This document shows positions 25,287-35,958 of a stretch of 64,000 bases of DNA, piece after piece. The stretch is from Alopecurus myosuroides (lineage: Eukaryota; Streptophyta; Magnoliopsida; Poales; Poaceae), in the NCBI GenBank assembly GCA_028641055.1, contig CM054061.1:31793523-31857522 (forward strand). The letters are read 5' to 3'. The position numbers and the translations under genes are program-made. The notes under the pieces are model-generated. The model saw nothing but the letters and a program-made list of their open reading frames with translations, was not told the origin of the DNA and ran no database searches. Position 1 is the first letter of the stretch. Every line of letters begins with the position of its first letter.

Positions 25287-26691
25287 TGATGCATGTAAAA
25301 TGCATACATGAACTTTGTATGTTATTACTTGTTTTTCCTACATATTAGCAACTTATATTCATGTTTTATAATGATTTGGGGGATTTTCTGAACAATCCCC
25401 CTTCTTTTGGTTCTAACCCTGTTTTTCCAGAAAACGTACTTTTTAGTGTTTCAGACTTTCCGGGAGCTTCGGGGCTCCAAAAAGGGCAAGTCCAAAGAGC
25501 ACGGTTCAGAATTTTCGAGACGAACACCACGGGACAAAGTAGAAGGCCAAATGGCCAAACAGGTGGAAAAGAGGACCCTCCACGCGGCCAGATTCCTAGG
25601 CCGCGTGTGGGGCCCCCTTTTTGCCCACGTGGCTCTGATGCCGTCGATATTTCTTCTCCCGAGTGTCTCGTGACCTAAAACGACTATATAAAGGGTCCCC
25701 TGGCCTTTTCGAGAAGGAGGCGGCGCCGAGAGACAAAACCACGAAACAGAGAGACAGAAGGCTGCCGCCGGAGAAGATCGGAGGGGGGAAACGCCGCCGG
25801 GATCACCCCCGGAGGGCTCCACCCCCCTCCGGCGTGTTCATCATCAACATCTACAGCAAGACCAGCTCCATCTCTCCACTGTAATCTCTTGGCAAACACG
25901 ATGTATGATGCAATACTATATTCCCTTGATGTATTGTGTCTCCCCGTCTATGTTTGAGTAGTGAATTGTTCTTGGAAATGGTGAAATAGTTCGTTGATTG
26001 GTTGCATACAAGTTTTTTATCTTCTATGATTGTCTTTATGTACAATATATGAGTGCACACATATGTTGGGAATGCATGTAAGGTGATCACCGGTAGCATA
26101 ATTGAGTACAGTAACCTGAGACCGAGGCACAAAGTTAAGTTATTGGAGGATATATATAGGGGACCTTAGAACGTAAGGCTATGGTGGGACTTTATGTCTT
26201 AATCAATCTTGTGCAGTAATTTACTTGGCCACATGATCCATCATAAGGGGTTTTAGATCATTTACTTGACTATACCTATTCATGGCTCCTTCCTAGAAGA
26301 AACAACTAAGACTAAAACATGTGCTTCACTAATTGTGACAACCACACGAACGAAACACCTATTGCTAGAACACTTGCTCCCTTGAGATACTTGAGATATT
26401 TGATGCTTGCTACTTGTGAAACTTGCTTAGAAACTTGCTTTAGAAACTTGCTTTAGGATTACTTGCATTTTAAACTTGCTTCACTAGTTACTAGACAAAC
26501 CACACTCCACGTCACTTGCTTTTAATTAGTTAGTTCCTTTTAGCCAAACTTATTGCTTTGCATAAACAGCCATATAAGAGGGTTATAGGGCTTTAGAGAA
26601 TAGATAGCTTACCTTCAGCTCCTCGTGGGTTCGACACTCAAATACTTATCGAAAGGTACTACAATTGATCTCCTGCACTTGGGAGTCATCA
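25287..26691 (+). repeat. 3' LTR of element D
   Basis: It starts tgatgcatg directly after the polypurine tract and ends gtcatca before the target copy accca. TATA box at 25684-25693. It differs from the left LTR by scattered substitutions and a short deletion near 26105. Confidence 0.92.
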
Positions 26692-27485
26692 ACCCACTAT
26701 CTAGCATAAATACTCCCTCTTGGAGTCACTAGCAACGAAAAGCATGCAAGATCAAAAATAACATATGCAATAAAGACTATAATCAACTTGGCATTAGTTT
26801 AATATTCATCGGATCCCAGCAAACACATCATATAGAATTACATAAGATCAATCTCGATCATGATAGGCAGCTCACGAGATCTAAACATGTAGGCATATGA
26901 GGAGGAGACAACCATCTAGCTACTTCTATGGACCCGTAGTCCAGGGATGAACTACTCACGCATCACTCCGGTGATGATTTCCTCTCCGGCAGGGTGCTGG
27001 GAGACAGCTCCAGAACCCCGCTGATCTTGGGTTGACGACGACGACGGCTGCGGAACTTTTCGGGGATTTTTTATCAGGCGTTTAGGGTTTTCCATCCCCG
27101 GGGGAATAAATAGGAGAAAGGGCAAAGGCGGTGGAGGCCTAGGGGGTCCACACCCATAGCTGGCGCGGCTAGGGGGAGGCCGCGCCACCCTGTGGTGTGG
27201 CCCCCTTGGTGCATGTCTTCGACTCTCCTTCGGTGTTCTGGATGCTTCCGGGGGAAATAGGCACTTCGGGCTTTGTGGGGTCCGATTCCGAGAATGTTTC
27301 CAGAACGACTTTTCTGAAACCAAAAATAGCAGAAAACAGGGAACTGGCACTTGGCATCTTGTTAATAGGTTAGTCCCGAAAAACGTATAAAAATGCTATA
27401 AATAAGGGAGAAAACATGTAGCAATTGGCATAATATGATCATGGAGCATCAGAAATTATAGATACTATGGATACGTATCACTCCC

Positions 27486-30447
27486 ATATGAAGTACGCAA
27501 CTGGTGTAGAAGGTCATACCTCTTTCTCTTTTGTTTACACAATTATGCTTTGATTGATAAATCAAGGGGAAATAGTGAAGATATTTTTTGTATTAATTTG
27601 GGCTGGGCACCCCGCCGCTAGCTCTTCTATCAATTGGTTAAGCGGATGAAGACACTAGTCCAGGGTGTGAAATCCAATCAACAAGTGAGATAAAGATTCT
27701 CTATTTATGTCCTGTGAGCAAAACAGGAACACAAAGCAGGAGTAATTTTGAAGGTTTTAAAGGTAACACATGAGAAATTTACTCTGGGTGGCAGTTAAAT
27801 ACCACATGTAGGTAGGTATGGTGGACACAATGGGAAAACTTTAGTTTTTAGGGAGTTGGATGCACGAGTAGAATTTCATACTCAGTGCAGGTGGAGGCTA
27901 GCAAAAGACTGGGAGCAAAAAATCAAGAGAGCACAAGAGCCATAATCATGCATAGCGACATAAACATCATTAATCAAAGCATAAGTGGTACCACAAATTC
28001 TAAAAATAAATTATCATAGAGGCTATTAGTGACTGGTTCATAGTCATAAACATGGTGTGAGCATGCCCCAAGCCAGCTCATGATTCAATATGACAAGAAC
28101 AACTCATGATTATTTCGATGGTACATTAAACACTCTCAGCTATTTGAGGATAATCATGCTACTCAATAACCACAAGGATTTAAAACTAAAATAACATCTA
28201 GCATTATATGAAAAAGTTCTAGCCACAGTCTATACAAGCTTCTACTTGCACCATTAAAATTCTACATCAAGCATCAATTTCTTTTCCCAACAAGCACCCT
28301 ATAAAATATGTTTTAACAAAAATTCTCTACATGCTACAGAAAGAAAACATGAGAGTATTAACATAACACTACTAAAACTAACAGCTCTGAATAAGAGATG
28401 CAATGAAAACAAGAGTTGAACATGAATTTTTGCAGTAACTAGAAGAAAAACTAAGAATACTAGCATAGCAAGTATTTAAATGAAAAAGAGGAGCGTGTCT
28501 CTCTCTCAAACAAGGATGCTAGGTCCAATGATATTATTGCAGCAAGGAAAACAAAGAAAACAAGAGAGAGATAAAAAAACAGACTCTCGAAGAAAACATC
28601 ATATGATGTGACCGAATAAAAATATAGCCTCAGGAGGATTGACCTGATAAATAGTTGATGAAGAAGGGGATGCCTTGGCCATCCCCAAGATTAGATGCTT
28701 GACTATTCTAAAAATATGCTTGGATGAACCACGGGGGCATCCCCAAGCTTTGACCTTGCACTCTTCTTGATCACATATATCACCTCTTCTCTTGAACCTT
28801 GAAAACTTACTTCACACCATAATCAGACAGTAATTCGCATTAGAGGGGTTAGTGCAACAAAAAAAATCATGGGTTCTTTATGAAACAAGTTCTATTTATA
28901 CTTTTAAACATTAGCTACAGTCTATGATGTTTCGTGAAGCAAAGAAATCCACTTGACATCGCAAAAGAGCCTATGCAAGAAAAATGGCAGAATCGGTCAA
29001 AACCAGAACAGTCTGTAAAGACGAATTTTTTCGAGGAACTTAAGTTGCTCAAATCAAAAAACCCACAGAACAAAAACGTTGCGGAATTAGCCCACTAATA
29101 AGCACAAAATATTTCAAATCATTCTGATCTTCCAGGATTTTATACGATTTTTTACGATGGATAGTAGAAATCAGTTTTCTGCGCAGAAATCCGAAAACCA
29201 ATTCCAACTCTCGTCAGAAACTTTACTAGGAACTACTAAACATGAAAAGAAAGATACAAAGGTGTTACTACAGAAGTATATAACCCCTTGAATCAAGTAA
29301 AATAGAGAAAAACAAAGCAAAAATAAAAACATGCGTTATCTCCCGAGAAGTGCTTTTCTTTAACGCCTTTTAGCTAGGCCGAGAAAAATGGAATCAAGTA
29401 TTTTTCAAGTGAAGAAGCATCCAAATTGTTACGAAGCTTACGTTTACCTTTCTTACCCTTATTATTTTTAGGGAACTGATGGTCCAAACATGATTTGGAG
29501 GTGAAAGTCATGGTACCTTTCCCCATATCAATAGTTGCTCCTAAGAGCTTCAGCAGAGATCTTCCAAGGGTAATTTGTCCCCCTTCTGCACATTCAATAA
29601 CAAGATAATCAGTGGAGACCGTTTTTCCTAGGAGTTTTGTAAACACTCCCTCAGCTATCCCAATGGGAAATATAGTGGTGTTATTAATGAGAGGAATTTC
29701 TTCTCCTCCATCAGCTAGTCCCGAAAGGTTCAAAGACTCATAAATTTCCTTAGGCGTAAGACAAGATTCAGACATGATATCACAACAAGCATGAAATATT
29801 TAACCATTTATAACAACTTTCACCAATGGAATCGTATTTGAGGCTTCAGAGTTTATTGGGACATAGTCAAGACGTTCACGAATTTGGCTATATCCTTATT
29901 TTAATATAGAAATATGTGACTCAAGAGTATTATATCTAGAATAAATATTTGCAAAGGCTTTATCAGAACTACTGGGTAAACTGTAGGTTGCAATTAATTT
30001 TTTAATAGAATTGAAAGCATGTTCTCCATCACAATGAAGGAAATCTCCTCCTACCACAGTATCCAAAGCATATCTATAACAAAGAAAAATACCAAAGTAA
30101 AAGCTACGAAGAAACAGGCTTGAAGTTATTTTAGATTCAGTTTTGCAATAGGAATCAAAAACTCTAGACCAAGCTTCCTTAAATTCTCATCATTCCCTTC
30201 TTTGAAAATAAAGATATTTCCTCATGTGACATGGTAACAGGAACAGGAGTACTCATTTTAGCAAGACTAAAAACAGGAATAAAACTACAACTAGAATAAG
30301 AACTAATTTTTTTGTGTTTTTGATAAAGAGAAGCAAACAAGACAAAATAAAACAAGCAAAACTAAAACAAAGTAAAGAGATTGGAAGTGAGAGACTCCCC
30401 TTGCAGAAATTCTCTTCCTCCCCGGCAACGGAGCCTGAAAACTTTGT
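27486..30447 (-). other. 5' interior of element A, with the primer region
   Basis: This continues element A after the nested element C. It begins with sequence matching element B at about 36715 (gaaggacgcaactggtgtaga) and ends at the primer region beside the 5' LTR (tcctccccggcaacggagcc at 30416-30435). The only recognisable coding relic is a protease fragment at 29374-29775. A polypurine-like motif catccccaagctttgac is near 28739. Confidence 0.75.
29374..29775 (-). pseudogene. Decayed retropepsin fragment of element A
   Basis: 133 open codons resemble the back half of an Athila-type retropepsin: LTPKEIYESLNLSGLADGGE, FPIGIAEGVFTKLLGKTVST, then ITLGRSLLKLLGATIDMGKG, the usual second signature. 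Just upstream in the same frame are a stop and HACCDI running straight into MSES, so the Gly-Ala of the catalytic D-x-G-A motif is deleted. A lysine-rich tail (NNKGKKGKRKLRN) ends the frame. It is not catalytic. Confidence 0.72.
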
Positions 30448-32285
30448 TGATGACTAACGTTGGTAGACCCCAAGTGCAAGGTGTGAAGAGTGCAGCAGCG
30501 AGTTTTCCCTCCGAAAAGAAACTAAGGTTGAATCGACCAGTAGGAGGACAAGCAATCTCTGAAGGTTGATGCAGCTGAGGTGGCAGGGCGCACTACCGAT
30601 TCAGAAGCAACATGGATCCTACACAACACAATCAAATTACTTTGCCCCAACTTAGCAGTGAGGTTGTCAATCTCACCGGTTTTGCTGAACACAAAGAGAT
30701 TAAACGTATGGTGTGGAAAACAGTAGGAAAATAGTAGGAACAATATGAAAGCAGTAAGTGTTTATCAGTATGAGGAAAAAGGACCAGGGTCCACATTTCA
30801 CAAGTGGTGTCTCTCCGTGAAAGATAAATAACATGTGTGGTGAACAAATTACAGTTGGGCAATTGACAAAAATGAAGGTTGCACCGTAGTGCATACGCAA
30901 GACATAAAGATTACTATGTGATTCATGCGGGCATTACAACAAGATACATAAACCGTTATCCAACTGCATCTATGACTAATAATCCACCCTCCGACCATCA
31001 TCCGAACAAACGTTGGGTATTAAGTTGCAAGCAACAAATAATCGCAGTAAGCAAAGTCTGTAATGTAAATAATAACATCATACTTAGAAAAAACATTGTT
31101 GTTTTATCCCTAATGGCAACAGCACATCCTCCATCTGTCACGTTTCTGTTACTCAAGCACGGATGCAAAGGAGGCATGAACCCACTATCGAGCATAAATA
31201 CCCCCTCTTGGAGTTACTAGCATCAACTTGGCCGGAGCATCTACTAATAACGGAGAGCATGCAAGATCATAAATAACATAAGCATGAAGATAACATGATA
31301 GATTGATAATCAAAAGACATAGCATCCAACATTCATCGGATCCCAGCAAACACAACATGTAGTATTACATAAAGATGATCTTGATCATGTTAGGCAGCTC
31401 ACAAGATCTAAACATGAGGTACAAAGTGGAGAGTGTTGGGAATATGCCCTAGAGGCAATCATGTATGATGTAATTCCCACTGTATTCATAAAGTTATTAA
31501 GTTGTCCTTGTTTTGAACATCTGATATATGTCATTGAATATGTGATTCGATTGTGGAACTATATATTCATGTTGTTCATACTAGATTGTCCTTGGTCATT
31601 TAGGTTGTGCTGGACACACACCCTAGACTAATGTGAGTGTTGGCTGATGACATGGTTCCACTTGTCATGGGCATGGTGATGCCATTCCAACGTTCACGAA
31701 CTTGGCTAAAGAGTTTAGCAAGTCGGACTGACCCATATTGAGATGCAACGAGCAAGTCGTCATTTGCATGTCATGTAATCATTAGACCTGAGATTGTCGC
31801 ACAATCCGATTTGTGGATCACCGACTTAGGTTCTGTCAAACGTTGTTCTGTTACAAGGCAGCTATAAAGGCAGAGTTGAGGTTGAATGAGAAGCAAGCTG
31901 CGTGATGTGGATAATCAAGATGGGATTTTGCCCCTCCAAATGGAGAGATATTCTCTGGGCCCTCTCGAGTGATATGATTCAGGAAGCATGGCCATGCGTG
32001 ACTCAGTTAAGTGTTAACTGTGTTTGTTGACTAAGAGTTAGTCAGATGAATCACGTATCACGGATCGAGAAGAGAGTTGAACTATTAAAGGGATGACAAT
32101 AAATCGCATATAGTTCGACAAGGTGTATCGTGAGGCAAAAGGGAATAAGATGAATATCACATTGAAAGGTATGTCGTCATGACTTAATGGGACTTGGGAG
32201 AAGGCACGTTCTGCTAGGAGCCGCTACCGATTGATCGATTGAGAGTCGGACTCCAATCGTGTCCAAGTCGCCATGAGCCTGCAGG

Positions 32286-33271
32286 TCAGCCCGGGCGTTC
32301 GGTCTGTTCGGTTTGCTCGGTCCGGTCTTTTCGGTCTTCGAAAATTTTGGTCATCTAGAAATGCTACCCGTATTGTCTCCGGTCTTTTCGGTTTTTCTGT
32401 ATTCGGTCTTCGGTCTTTTCGGTCCGGTCTTCGGTCATGACCATATAGACCAAATAGAGAAAATGAGACACTAAATTCATTCTGTTTTCATATTTCAAAT
32501 AGCACAATTATATAAAGTGGCAGCACAATTTCAAGTACTTCAATTCGCTTGACACAGCGAGCGGCACAAAACCAAACAGATGTACGTACTAGTATAGCAG
32601 AAAAACAAAACAAACAGAGACCCGGCTAAACAGAAAAAAAAGCAGCACAAGTGCATAACGAGCAGCACAACTGCACAACGCAATTCATCTCTGTCTTCGT
32701 TGACTCTCCCCGGGTGCCCGTCATTGCCGGACTACACGCCCAGTACGCCGTCTTTCCTAGAGTCAGAAGCTGAGTCACGCGCGCCGCCGTACTACACTCT
32801 GTCGACTCCTCCAAGGCACGCCGCATTGCCGGACTACACTCCCCGGGCTTGCAGCTGCCGGCGCCCCGGGTCGGAGATGCGGCAGAGTGTGGTGGAGGCC
32901 TTGCGCTCTTGCAGATGCCGACGCCTCGGGTTGGAGATGCGGCAGGGTGGGCGGGTGGTCAAGTGAGTGGAGACAGGTTGGAGATCTGGCGGCGGCAGGC
33001 GCTATGGCATGTCAGATAGGTGAGTGAGAGAAGCCATATGTGGGGAATAGAGGGGATGTGGGCTGGGTTGATTCGATGTGCTGTGGAGAGGCTCGGTCTA
33101 TACGGTCATATCGGTCTGCACCGAGCGACAACCGAACAGCCCGAGAAAACTTCGGTCTTACCAATCCCAAGACCGAAGCATTAACCGAACAAAGAATATT
33201 CGGTTTTTACGGGTTCGATCTCGGTTATTTCGGGTTCGGTCTTCGGTTTCGGTTTTTTATGCCCGGGCATA
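32286..33271. mobile_element. Non-autonomous hAT-like DNA transposon (986 bp)
   Basis: Flanked by an 8 bp direct repeat, cctgcagg, at 32278-32285 and 33272-33279, as expected for hAT. The ends are imperfect 13 bp inverted repeats (tcagcccgggcgt and, reversed, tatgcccgggcat) sharing gcccgggc. Subterminal regions are packed with short ggtct/cggt and accgaa motifs, typical binding-site arrays for hAT transposases. The middle (about 32700-33060) is GC-rich with repeats of gccggactacac and open frames without known domains. No transposase is encoded, so movement would need an outside source. Confidence 0.78.
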
Positions 33272-33405
33272 CCTGCAGGGTCGCACACTTAAGAGTGGGA
33301 GCAAGCATTGGTCGGGTCGGACCCGAACCAGAAATGGACTGAGTTTGTGAGTCGGACTCACAGAGGGAATGGGCCACAAGTGTTGTGAAGCCCACTACCA
33401 TTCGC

Positions 33406-33413
33406 TATATAAA
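33406..33413 (+). promoter_or_regulatory. TATA box of the Angela-like LTR
   Basis: tatataaa followed by a GC-rich leader near the right part of the solo LTR, at the position expected for the element promoter. Confidence 0.7.
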
Positions 33414-34359
33414 GAGGGGCGCAGGTTGCCCAGCGGGCACATTAGTCCACTCCCATGCGTTCGGAACCCTAGCCCCACTCAGTCCACCCGTCGCACCAGA
33501 CCTAGCAGTCTGCCGTCGGAGCTCCTCCTCGTACGTGTGGATACCGGCAGAGGTGTTGTACGTTCAGCACTTCGACGTTCGAGGGATCGGATCGGCTGGA
33601 TCGGATCGTGGGACTGCACAGCCCCGACGCGCTTCATCGATAATCCGCAACCGCGCGTCTAGTGGTAATCCTCGTGGCCTTCTACCTCGGCTAGATCTTG
33701 GAAGTACCGCGTAGGAAAAAGTTTTGTTTATCTCTACGCGTTCCAACAGAGAGAACAACCATCTAGATACTGCTATGGACCCGTAGTCCAGGGATGAATT
33801 ACTCACGCATCACTCCGGAGGAGGGCATGGTGGTCTAGACCCCTCCGGTGACGATTTCCCCCCCCCCCCCCCGGCAGGGTGCCAGGGAGAGCTCCAGAAC
33901 CCTCCCGATCTCGGGATGACGGTGACGGCGGCCTCGGGTGTTTCTCGGGTAAAAGTGGTATCCTCCTAGGTTTTTTGCCTCGGGGGAAAAAATAGGCGAA
34001 AGGGCAGAGGCGGTGGAGGCCTGGGGGCCCCACACCACCCCCAGGTGTGCCCAAGGGGGGCACCGCCCAATTGTGTGGGCCCCCTGAAGCCCCCCTATGG
34101 GTCTCTTCGGGACTCCGTGGAACCTCCGGGATTTCTTAGACTTCCGGCCTGCGAATTTTCCAATTCCAAGAATATTTCCCGAACAACTTTTCTGAAACTA
34201 AAAACAGCAGAAAACATGGAACTGGCTCTGTGGCATCTTGTCAATAGGTTAGTCCAGAAAATCGATAAAAATGACATAAAGTGTATAGCAAACATGTGGT
34301 AAATAACACAAAAACAAACATGGAACATCAGAAATTTGGAATACGTTTACGACGTATCA

Positions 34360-35958
34360 ATGGTGTAGGTCCAGCACTCGTTGGGAAACCCCAAGAGGAA
34401 GGTATGATGAGCACAACAGCAGTTTTCCCGCAGAAAGAAACCAAGGTTTAATCGACCAGTAGGAGGAAGGAGTGACTTCATAAGGTTGATGCAGCTGAGA
34501 AGTCTAGGCACACTACCGGTTCAACAACAACGTGGAACCTACACAACACAATCAAATCAGTTTGCCCCAACGAATCAGTGAGCTTGTCAATCTCACCGGT
34601 TTTGCTGAACACAAAGAGGTTAAACGTATGGTGTGGAAAACAGTATGAAAACAGTAGCAGTAGTATGAGAGCAGTGTAAACAGTGGTTGTATTATCAGTA
34701 TGTGGAAATGGACCGGGGTCCACAGTTCACTAGTGGTGTCTCTCCATTAAAGATAAATAACATGTGTGGTGAACAAATTGCAGCTAGGAAATTGACAGAA
34801 ATGAAGGTTGCACCGTAGTGCATATGCAAGACATAAAGATTACTATGTGATTCATGCGAGCATTACAACAAGATACATAGACCGTCATCCAACAGGATCT
34901 ATGACTAATAATCCACCCTCCGAATATCATCCGAACAAACTTTGGGTATTAAGTTGCAAACAACAGATAATCGCAGTAAGCAAAGTGTGTAATGTAAACA
35001 ATAGAATCATCCTTAGAAAAAGCATTGTTGTTTTCTCCCTAATGGAAACAACACATCCTCCATCCGTCACGTTTTTGTCACTTGAGCACAGATGCAAAGG
35101 AGGCATGAACCCACTATCAAGCATAAATACTCCCTCTTGGAGTTACTAGCATCTACTTGCCAGAGCATCTACTAATAATGGAGAGCAGGCAAGATCATAA
35201 ATAACATATACATGAAGATAACATGATAGATTGATAATCAGAAGACATAGCATTCAACATTCAACGGATCCTAGCAATCACAACATGTAGCATTACATAA
35301 ACATGATATGGATCATGTGAGGCAGATCACGAGATCTAAACATGAGGCATAAAGTGGAGGAGACAGCCATCTTGCTACAGCTATGGACATGTAGTCTAGG
35401 GATGAACTACTCATGCATCACTTAGGAGGAAGGGATGGTGGTGTATACCCCTCCGGTGATGAATTCCCCTCCCGGCAGGGTGCTGAGGAGAGCTCCAGAA
35501 CCCTCCTGATCTCAGGATGGCGATGACGGCGGCCTCGAATGTTTCTCGGGAAAAGTGGTATCTTTTTAGGTTTGATATGTTGGGGGTATTATATACAAAA
35601 GAGGGATGGCAGAGGGCACCTGGGGGGACCAGACAACCCCCAGGCACGGCCAAGGGGGGCGCGCCGCCCTATGGTGTGGCCCCCTATGGCCCCTCTCCAG
35701 GTATCTTCGAAACTCCGTGGAATCGTCGGGAATTCTAAGACTTTCGGGCTTCCAATTTTCCAATTCCCAGAATATTTCCAGAACAACTTTTCTGAAACTA
35801 AAAACAACGGAAAATAGGGAACTAGCTCTATGGCATCTTGTTAATAGGTTAGTCCCGGAAATCGATAAAAATGACATAAAGTGTATAGAAAACATGTGGA
35901 AAATAACATGAAAACAACATGGAACATCCGAAATTAAGGATACGTTTATGACGTATCA
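34360..35958 (-). repeat. 3' LTR of element B
   Basis: 1599 bp. It starts atggtg instead of tgatggtg, directly against the tatca end of the LTR of element A, and ends gacgtatca before the polypurine tract complement. Confidence 0.85.

Larger units (their letters stand above)
19786..26691 (+). mobile_element. Athila-type non-autonomous LTR retrotransposon D
   Basis: Plus-strand element, 6906 bp, with perfect target duplication accca (19781-19785 and 26692-26696). LTRs are 19786-21208 (1423 bp) and 25287-26691 (1405 bp), both tgatgcatg...gtcatca. The primer site tggtgccgttgccgggga is at 21219-21236 and the polypurine tract aagcttggggatgt at 25273-25286. The interior of about 4.1 kb has no gag or pol. 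Its one sizeable frame is an accessory protein (21372-22013). The LTRs are alike except for scattered substitutions and a roughly 20 bp deletion in the right copy near 26105, so insertion is fairly recent compared with the other elements. Confidence 0.93.
12659..27480 (-). mobile_element. Athila-like LTR retrotransposon C, nested in A
   Basis: The flanks are ctccc at 12654-12658 and ctccc at 27481-27485, a perfect 5 bp target duplication. The 3' LTR is 12659-14172. The 5' LTR is 19058-27480 and is interrupted by another element; after removal it is about 1512 bp against 1514 bp. The primer region (read on minus) is tgccactgttgccgggga, just inside the 5' LTR. The interior of about 4.9 kb encodes a broken gag and a retropepsin. 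Reverse transcriptase, RNase H and integrase are absent, so it is a deletion derivative that must have relied on another copy to move. Confidence 0.88.
19058..27480 (-). repeat. 5' LTR of element C, interrupted by element D
   Basis: The LTR begins (plus reading) at tgatggtgcag, next to the primer region, and ends at gatacgtatca. Element D (19786-26691) plus one copy of accca interrupts it. The two LTR pieces, 19058-19785 and 26697-27480, join without gap when compared with the LTR at 12659-14172. Confidence 0.87.
31434..33748 (+). mobile_element. Solo LTR of an Angela/WIS/BARE-like copia element
   Basis: It starts tgttgggaatatgccctaga, the diagnostic terminus of Pooideae Angela/BARE-type elements, and ends cgcgttccaaca. 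The perfect target duplication gagag is at 31429-31433 and 33749-33753. No interior or second LTR is present, so two LTRs recombined and removed the rest. A promoter TATA is at 33406. The body is split by a hAT-like element (32286-33271); without it the LTR is about 1.3 kb, shorter than typical. Confidence 0.9.
10292..34359 (-). mobile_element. Athila-like LTR retrotransposon A (host of nested elements)
   Basis: Minus-strand element. The 3' LTR is at 10292-11896 and the 5' LTR at 30448-34359; both carry the same subfamily start (gactaacgttggtagacccc). The polypurine tract (read on minus) is aagcttggggatgt, next to the 3' LTR. The primer region ccggcaacggagcc lies beside the 5' LTR and is typical of the Athila group. 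The left target copy caagt is at 10287-10291; the right copy is not beside this element but after element B at 41004. Removing the nested insertion 12659-27480 plus one ctccc leaves about 3.7 kb of interior holding only a decayed protease frame. It is non-autonomous. Confidence 0.85.
30448..34359 (-). repeat. 5' LTR of element A, interrupted by an Angela-like solo LTR
   Basis: It starts (plus reading) tgatgactaacgttgg after the primer region and ends tacgacgtatca. Taking out 31434-33748 and one gagag leaves about 1592 bp, alike in length and sequence to the LTR at 10292-11896. A run of 15 C lies at 33858-33872. At its right edge it touches the next LTR with no flanking bases between. Confidence 0.86.

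Noticed and set aside
33040..33714. Frames in the hAT-like element and Angela-like leader
   Set aside because: They cross transposon boundaries and are made of the cggt/accg repeats; not genes.
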